Positions 6,223-10,906 of a stretch of DNA of 10,906 nucleotides are shown here, one piece after another. The translations under genes were made by a program, and so were the position numbers. Below the pieces are notes generated by a model that worked only from the letters and a program-made list of their open reading frames with translations, ran no database searches and was not told the origin of the DNA. Each line of letters begins with the position of its first letter. Positions within the stretch are counted from its first letter, which is position 1. This DNA is from JAFGED01 sp964551295 (lineage in GTDB: Bacteria > Chloroflexota > Anaerolineae > B4-G1): contig CAZKDJ010000140.1 in NCBI GenBank assembly GCA_964551295.1, positions 1-10,906 of the forward strand. Direction: 5' to 3'.

Positions 6223-6278
6223 GCCGGAGGCTACGTGCCGGAGGCTACGTGCCGGAGGCTACGTGCCGGAGGCTACGT
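6223..6278 (+). repeat. Four perfect tandem 14-base repeats, each with a Shine-Dalgarno core
   Basis: GCCGGAGGCTACGT is repeated four times without change at 6223-6236, 6237-6250, 6251-6264 and 6265-6278, filling almost the whole gap between argF and the TPR gene. Each unit contains GGAGG. In the last copy (GGAGG at 6268-6272) it lies seven bases before the ATG at 6280 and so serves as the ribosome-binding site. The other three lie 14, 28 and 42 bases further upstream. Copy number could vary by slippage. Confidence 0.95.
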
Positions 6279-6279
6279 C

Positions 6280-8577
6280 ATGGCAAGAAACCGCAAAATC
6301 TTTGAGGAAGCGATACAGGCAGCGGCCAACGCCGCCTGGGAGCAGAATTGGGACCAGGCCGTCGCGGAATACGAACGCGCGCTGGCCGAGTTCCCCAAGA
6401 ACGCCGCCGCGCTCACCGGCCTGGGACAGGCCCACTACGGCAAGGGGGAACTGGACGCCGCACTCGACGCCTACCAGCAGGCCAGCGAGCTCACACCCAA
6501 CGACCCGGTGCTCCTGGAGCGGATCGGGCAGACGCGGGAACAATTGGGACAGGGAAAGAAGGCCGCCGAAGCCTACGTCGCCTCCGCCGGCCAATACCTG
6601 AGCCAGCAGCAGGCCACCGAACTGGCCCTGGAGCGCTGGAAGGACGCCATTCGCGCTTGCCCTGAATGCATACCGGCGCACGCCAAGCTGCTTGAGTACT
6701 ACCAAAAGCACGGCCAGAACACGGAAGCTGTGGCAGAATGCCTGGCCCTGGTGCACATCTACCAGGACCTGGGGCAGATCGACTATGCGACCAAGATCTC
6801 GCAACACGCCCTCAGGCTGGCCCCGCACGACACCGGCGTGCTACAGACCCTGGACAACCTGCGGTTCAGCGAGCAGACGGTCGCCGAGGCCGAGGCCGCC
6901 GAAAAGGGCCCCGATCCTCTCGACGTGTTCAGTGGCACGATCAGCGTGGGCCCTACCGAGAGCATCGAAAGCCGAGGCAGCCCGGCCGCCATCGCCCGCC
7001 AAAAGGCGCTGACCGACCTGGCCGAGAGTTTCTTCGAGGAAGACGATTCGGTCGCCATAGCGGCGCCTCCCGTAGGCGCAGAGGCCCGCCCGCTCAGCAA
7101 GGCCGAGATCGACGGCCTGCTTGGCCGGGCGATCGACCTGCAGACGCGGGGGGAGATCGACACCGCCATCGACGCTTACGAGCAGGTGGTCGCAGCCGGC
7201 GCGGAACAACCTGCCGTATACTTTAACCTGGGCCTGCTGTACCAGGAAAAGCTGCGCTTCGACGCCGCCATCTCCCAGTTTGAGCGGTCGATATCCCACC
7301 TCGACTATGCGCTGGGCAGCCATTTTGCCCTGGGCGAATGTCACCGGGCCAAGGGACGCATCGACGAAGCACTGGAGCACTTTATCGAGGTACTCAAGAT
7401 CGTCGACCTGGGCACCGTCGAACGCGACCAGGCCGATGACCTGATCCAGCTCTACGAGCACCTGGCCGACGGCTACGTCGCCAAGGGCGACCGCAATCAG
7501 GCGCTTGAATTCACCAACTCCCTGGTCACCTTTCTCAGCGAGCAAGGCTGGGAGGACAAGGTCGTCCAGGCCCGTCAAAGGCTCGACGTGCTGGCCGAGC
7601 AAGGGCCTACTTTGAGCCTGGCCGAGATGTTGGCGACATCGGGATCGGAGAGCCTGCTGGAATCGGTGTCCCTGGCGCAGGAGTATGCCAAACGCGGCAT
7701 GTACTATGCCGCCCTGGAAGAGTGCTACAGCACCCTGGGACAAGCTCCCACCTATCTACCCACCCACCGGCAACTGGGTCAGGTGCTGCTGGCCATGGGA
7801 AAAATGGACGAGGCGGTGGCCAAGTTCGTCGCCATCGCGAACACCTATCTGGCGCGCGGCAACATCGGGCAGGTCGTGGGCATGTACAACCGTGCTCTGA
7901 AACTGGCCCCCATGAACACGACAGTACGATCCAAGTTGATCGACATCCTCGTCAGCCACGGCAAAATCGAAGAGGCATTGGAGCACTACCTGATTCTGGC
8001 CGAAAGTTACTACAACCTGGCCCAGATGGACCGGGCGCGCGAGATATACCAGGAGGCCTTAAAGCTGGCCCCCCGGGGTGGCCCCGGGCGACGCTGGACG
8101 GTGCGCATTCTGCACAAGATCGGCGATATCGATATGCAACGGGTGGACTGGAAACACGCCGTCGGCGTCTACGAACAAATACGCAAAGTGGCTCCCGATG
8201 ACGAGCGCGCTCGCCTGACGTTGATGGAGCTCTACCACCGCCTTGGCCGACCGGACCTGGCCGTCAACGAACTCGACGACCTGATAAAAACCTATCGCGA
8301 GCGCGGCAAGACACAACGCATCTTTACCATCCTGGAAGACGCCGTCGACAAGCGCCCCGACGACATTCCACTGCGCACCCGCCTGGCGCAGACCCACCTG
8401 GACGCGGGGAACGTCGACCAGGCGCTGCAGCATCTGGACAAGCTGGGAGACCTGCAGATGAACGCCGGGCGAGCGGACGATGCCAAGGCCACCGTCCGGG
8501 CCATCATCGCGCTCAACCCGCCCAATGTGGAGGCCTACAAGCAACTGCTCGCTCAGATCAATGGGCAGGCCCGGTGA
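6280..8577 (+). CDS. Large tetratricopeptide-repeat (TPR) protein, function unknown
   Basis: The protein has 765 residues and no signal peptide or membrane segment, so it is probably cytoplasmic. TPR helical hairpins fill three blocks. The first is about residues 5-195 ('AVAEYERALAEFPKNAAAL', 'AALDAYQQASELTPNDPVLL', and so on). The second is about 280-445 ('AIDAYEQVVAAGAEQPAVYF', 'AAISQFERSISHLDYALGSH'). The third is about 455-765. A polar, acidic linker of about 85 residues, probably disordered, separates blocks one and two and includes 'SFFEEDDSVAIAAPP'. No catalytic domain is recognisable; TPR arrays are protein-docking scaffolds. ATG 6280 is preferred over an in-frame GTG at 6235 that would translate the repeats, because the final repeat gives a well-placed GGAGG. 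The gene lies 26 bases upstream of cdaA on the same strand, so a link to cell-envelope or c-di-AMP functions is possible but is inference only. Confidence 0.9.
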   Translation: MARNRKIFEEAIQAAANAAWEQNWDQAVAEYERALAEFPKNAAALTGLGQAHYGKGELDAALDAYQQASELTPNDPVLLERIGQTREQLGQGKKAAEAYVASAGQYLSQQQATELALERWKDAIRACPECIPAHAKLLEYYQKHGQNTEAVAECLALVHIYQDLGQIDYATKISQHALRLAPHDTGVLQTLDNLRFSEQTVAEAEAAEKGPDPLDVFSGTISVGPTESIESRGSPAAIARQKALTDLAESFFEEDDSVAIAAPPVGAEARPLSKAEIDGLLGRAIDLQTRGEIDTAIDAYEQVVAAGAEQPAVYFNLGLLYQEKLRFDAAISQFERSISHLDYALGSHFALGECHRAKGRIDEALEHFIEVLKIVDLGTVERDQADDLIQLYEHLADGYVAKGDRNQALEFTNSLVTFLSEQGWEDKVVQARQRLDVLAEQGPTLSLAEMLATSGSESLLESVSLAQEYAKRGMYYAALEECYSTLGQAPTYLPTHRQLGQVLLAMGKMDEAVAKFVAIANTYLARGNIGQVVGMYNRALKLAPMNTTVRSKLIDILVSHGKIEEALEHYLILAESYYNLAQMDRAREIYQEALKLAPRGGPGRRWTVRILHKIGDIDMQRVDWKHAVGVYEQIRKVAPDDERARLTLMELYHRLGRPDLAVNELDDLIKTYRERGKTQRIFTILEDAVDKRPDDIPLRTRLAQTHLDAGNVDQALQHLDKLGDLQMNAGRADDAKATVRAIIALNPPNVEAYKQLLAQINGQAR

Positions 8578-8603
8578 GCGCGATTAGGATTTGGATTTGA
8601 ACC

Positions 8604-9443
8604 GTGGTAAACCTGTTGTGGTATCTGCAAAGGCTGGAATGGATAGACATCCTCGATATCCTGCTCGTCGCCTTTCTGTTCTTTTGGATCCTGTACCTGG
8701 TGCGTGGCACGCGAGCCGTGCCCCTGCTGCGCGGGGCGGTCTTTTTGATCATCGCCGTCGTCCTGCTGAGCGGAATCATCCGACTGCGCGCCTTCGGCTG
8801 GCTGACGGAACAGGCGCTCCCGGCCCTGCTCGTGGCCGTGCCCGTTCTCTTCCAACAGGAAATGCGCCGGGCACTGGAGCGACTGGGACGCCCGGGGGCC
8901 CTGTTTGGCTGGAGGCGGGGCAAGCGCGCGGCTCTGGAGCAGACACTGGCCGCGGTCGCCCAGTCCAGCCGCACGCTGGCCGAGAAACACTGCGGCGCTC
9001 TCATCGTCCTGGAGCGCGAGACCGGTCTGCAGGAGCTCGCAGATAGCGGCGTCCTCCTCGACGCCGCCATCACCCCCGAGTTGCTGGTGACTGTGTTTGA
9101 TCCCCACACGATGCTGCACGACGGAGCGCTCATCGTACGCAACGGACGGGCCTTGGCTGCGGCCTGCGTACTGCCCCTCTCGACCGCCTTTCTCGCGGAC
9201 CGGCAGTTGGGGCTGCGCCACCGCGCCGCCATCGGCGTGACGGAGGAGAGCGACGCCATCGTCGTCGTCGTCTCGGAGGAACGTGGCGCTATCTCCATCG
9301 CCCACGGCGGCCGCATCATCCGCAACCTGGATGCCAAGCGGCTGGAGGCCGTGCTGCGCGCGCTCTATCAGCCTGTGTTGGAACGGGCCTGGCCCCGGTG
9401 GGCCGCCCGCCTGCGGCGCACATTTGGCGGCGAGGAGAAGTAG
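8604..9443 (+). CDS. cdaA: Diadenylate cyclase, membrane-bound CdaA type
   Basis: The 279-residue protein condenses two ATP into cyclic di-AMP, a second messenger that controls potassium uptake, osmotic balance and cell-wall homeostasis in many bacteria. Three hydrophobic segments at about residues 13-34, 40-61 and 66-85 form the N-terminal membrane anchor. The cytoplasmic DAC domain covers about 105-250 and carries both active-site motifs: D-G-A at 173-175 ('MLHDGALIV') and R-H-R at 205-207 ('GLRHRAAIGVTEESDA'). Length and layout are those of CdaA (YbbP/DacA), not DisA. The start is GTG at 8604: an in-frame TGA at 8598-8600 excludes anything further upstream than 8601. The Shine-Dalgarno is weak (GGAT). 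cdaR follows after three bases, the conserved arrangement for this pair. In Firmicutes glmM comes next; here der does. Confidence 0.96.
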   Translation: MVNLLWYLQRLEWIDILDILLVAFLFFWILYLVRGTRAVPLLRGAVFLIIAVVLLSGIIRLRAFGWLTEQALPALLVAVPVLFQQEMRRALERLGRPGALFGWRRGKRAALEQTLAAVAQSSRTLAEKHCGALIVLERETGLQELADSGVLLDAAITPELLVTVFDPHTMLHDGALIVRNGRALAAACVLPLSTAFLADRQLGLRHRAAIGVTEESDAIVVVVSEERGAISIAHGGRIIRNLDAKRLEAVLRALYQPVLERAWPRWAARLRRTFGGEEK

Positions 9444-9446
9444 GGC

Positions 9447-10745
9447 ATGAAAGCAGCAGCCCGTTGGCTCTTGACCAACTTGCCCCTGGCGTTGCTGGCC
9501 ATGCTGCTCGCCGTGCTGACCTGGGTTACTGCTGCCGAGGAGGCCGATCCGATCAACACAGACCGCTTCCTGCAAGTGATACCGGTCGAGATGAACGGTC
9601 TCGCGGAGGGCATGGTCATCGTGGGAGAAGTCGACGCTTGGACCCAGGTCACCATCCGCGCTCCCGAATCGGTTTGGGACGGGCTGAGTGCGGATGACTT
9701 TAGCGCCTCCATTGACCTGACAGGGCTGGGCGTCGGAACCTACCACGTGCCCATAAACGTCACCATCTCTGAGGAAAGGTCTCCCTCGGAACTGGTGCTT
9801 ATAGAACCCCAGACCGTCGCCGTGGAACTGCAGCGCCGGACAGCGCGCACCGTTCCCGTGAACGTACAGGTAAAGGGAGAGCCGGCGCTGGCTTACTCGG
9901 CACAGACCACGGTCGTAACGCCGACGGCAGTCACAATCAGCGGGCCTGGCACCTACGTCAGCCGGGTTGTTGAAACCAGCGTTGAGACCTCCGTTCAGGA
10001 TGCCGAGACCGACGTGGAAGAAGTGCTGGCCTTACAGCCCCTGGACGCCGATGGACAGGTCGTGCCCTACGTCAAGGTGACGCCCGCCGTCGCCCATGTG
10101 CGTGTCCCCATCGAAATCAAGGAGGATTTTCGAACGCTGACCGTCAAGCCCGTCCGGGAGGGACTGATCGCTTACGGCTACACGATCACGGGCTTTTCCG
10201 TCTATCCGGAATCGGTCACCGTCTCCGGTGCACCCGAGATCATTGCCGCCCTGCCCGGCTTCATCGAGACCCAGCCGATCAGCGTGGAAGGGGCGCAGGA
10301 CGACGTAGTCGCCCACCCTCCCTTCAACGTCCCGACGGACGTCGCCCTCCTGCCGGGCCAGCAGGTGACCGTCACCTATCACGTCGAGGCCATCCAGAGC
10401 AGCTTGACTATAGAGATCACGCCCACGCTGCAAAACCTGGCGTCCGGCTTTACGGCCACCGTCTCACCCGAGACTGTCGAGGTGTTCCTGAGCGGCCCGC
10501 TGCCCCAGTTGGAAGCCATGCAGGCCAGTGACGTGCGCGTCGTCGTCGAGTTGTTCGAGCTGGAGGCCGACACATACCAAATCGTGCCCCAGGTCGTGGT
10601 GCCGGATGGCGTGACCAACCATAGTATCCTGCCCTCCGTCGTGCAGGTGGAGATCGCCGTAGCGCCAACAGCGACGCCCACCCCCACGCTAACCTCACGG
10701 GCCTCCGATGTAGTAACGCCCACTCCCAACCCAACCGAGGACTGA
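9447..10745 (+). CDS. cdaR: CdaR-type YbbR-domain protein, regulator of CdaA
   Basis: This is a 432-residue membrane-anchored extracytoplasmic protein. A single N-terminal hydrophobic helix (about residues 9-29) acts as signal anchor. Four YbbR-like beta domains follow at about 40-120, 130-222, 228-312 and 314-412. Recurring markers include 'PVEMNGLAEGMVIVGE', 'PVNVQVKGEPALAY', 'TVKPVREGLIAYGYTI' paired with 'VYPESVTVSGAPEII', and 'EITPTLQNLASGFTATVSP'. In Firmicutes CdaR binds CdaA and tunes its activity. The C-terminus is a Thr/Pro-rich tail of about 25 residues ('PTATPTPTLTSR', 'TPTPNPTED'), perhaps a flexible wall-crossing or glycosylated end (inference). The start ATG at 9447 has GAGGAGAA, located in the end of cdaA, as its ribosome-binding site, which suggests translational coupling. 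der begins five bases after its stop. Confidence 0.93.
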   Translation: MKAAARWLLTNLPLALLAMLLAVLTWVTAAEEADPINTDRFLQVIPVEMNGLAEGMVIVGEVDAWTQVTIRAPESVWDGLSADDFSASIDLTGLGVGTYHVPINVTISEERSPSELVLIEPQTVAVELQRRTARTVPVNVQVKGEPALAYSAQTTVVTPTAVTISGPGTYVSRVVETSVETSVQDAETDVEEVLALQPLDADGQVVPYVKVTPAVAHVRVPIEIKEDFRTLTVKPVREGLIAYGYTITGFSVYPESVTVSGAPEIIAALPGFIETQPISVEGAQDDVVAHPPFNVPTDVALLPGQQVTVTYHVEAIQSSLTIEITPTLQNLASGFTATVSPETVEVFLSGPLPQLEAMQASDVRVVVELFELEADTYQIVPQVVVPDGVTNHSILPSVVQVEIAVAPTATPTPTLTSRASDVVTPTPNPTED

Positions 10746-10750
10746 CCGCT

Positions 10751-10906
10751 ATGAGCGCTCCCATCGTGGCCCTCGTGGGCCGGCCCAACGTGGGCAAATC
10801 CACCCTCTTCAACCGCATCGTCGGCCGGCGGATCGCCGTCGTGCACGAAGAGCCGGGCACGACCCGCGACCGGCTGCACGCACAGGCCGAATGGAACGGC
10901 GTCACG
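10751..10906 (+). CDS. der: GTPase Der (EngA), N-terminal 52 residues, truncated by window end
   Basis: The visible residues open with 'IVALVGRPNVGKSTLFNRI', the G1/P-loop of the first GTPase domain, followed by the switch region 'GTTRDR'. This N-terminus is characteristic of Der, a double-GTPase needed for assembly of the 50S ribosomal subunit. The second G domain and KH-like domain lie beyond the window, so Era or another Era-like GTPase cannot be fully excluded, but the immediate start of the G1 motif fits Der best. GAGGA lies ten bases before the ATG, overlapping the end of cdaR. The five-base gap implies cotranscription with cdaA-cdaR. Confidence 0.9.
   Translation, partial: MSAPIVALVGRPNVGKSTLFNRIVGRRIAVVHEEPGTTRDRLHAQAEWNGVT

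Noticed and set aside
6235..6279. In-frame GTG start giving a 15-residue longer TPR protein
   Set aside because: The extension would translate the tandem repeats, and the final repeat places GGAGG exactly for the ATG at 6280. It is kept only as a possibility in the tandem-repeat finding.
9981..9994. Third copy of the AGACCTC palindrome inside cdaR
   Set aside because: Only one half (GAGACCTCCG) matches and the inverted half is missing; it is ordinary coding sequence.

Overview
The window is GC-rich and gene-dense and looks like a bacterial chromosome segment, most probably from the Chloroflexota (Anaerolineae/Caldilineae-like). This assignment is inference. It rests on the GC-rich coding style, a secreted DUF11/PKD protein ending in an aromatic 'YILPVV..NY' tail of the kind common on exoproteins of that phylum, and the cdaA-cdaR pair followed by der. 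No 16S or other decisive marker is present.

Layout. (1) Bases 1-1050 (+) hold the 3' end of a large surface/secreted repeat protein (DUF11 - PKD-like - DUF11), followed by a strong terminator hairpin and about 190 bases of non-coding DNA with short repeats. (2) Bases 1387-5020 (-) form a decayed accessory block. In minus-strand order it contains a small HTH-like gene interrupted by one in-frame stop (4799-5020), a clear rho-independent terminator, a full-length MmeI-type (Type IIL) restriction-modification gene broken by two nonsense codons and one frameshift (1818-4617), a nested palindrome element (1689-1786), and an intact excisionase-type HTH protein (1387-1626). The block lies directly on the 3' side of a tRNA-Arg(ACG) gene (5086-5159, -), a position typical of islands. 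I found no duplicated tRNA 3' end that would mark an attachment site. (3) Bases 5284-10906 (+) are an intact, tightly packed housekeeping run: argF (ornithine carbamoyltransferase), a 765-residue TPR protein, cdaA (diadenylate cyclase), cdaR (YbbR-domain regulator of CdaA) and the start of der (ribosome-assembly GTPase). The tRNA and argF are divergent from a shared 124-base region.

How the genes work together. CdaA makes cyclic di-AMP at the membrane, and CdaR is its extracytoplasmic partner. The two are separated by 3 bases, and der follows after 5 bases, so the three are probably cotranscribed. The TPR gene ends 26 bases before cdaA and may be part of the same transcript. ArgF makes citrulline for arginine synthesis and is probably the first gene of the run. 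The most unusual sequence feature is the argF-TPR junction: four perfect tandem copies of a 14-base unit, each carrying GGAGG, with the last copy correctly placed as the Shine-Dalgarno sequence of the TPR gene.

I did not find a convincing new multi-gene system. The candidates worth following are the tandem Shine-Dalgarno array, the recently broken MmeI-like enzyme with its catalytic motifs still present, and the uncharacterised TPR protein linked to c-di-AMP genes.
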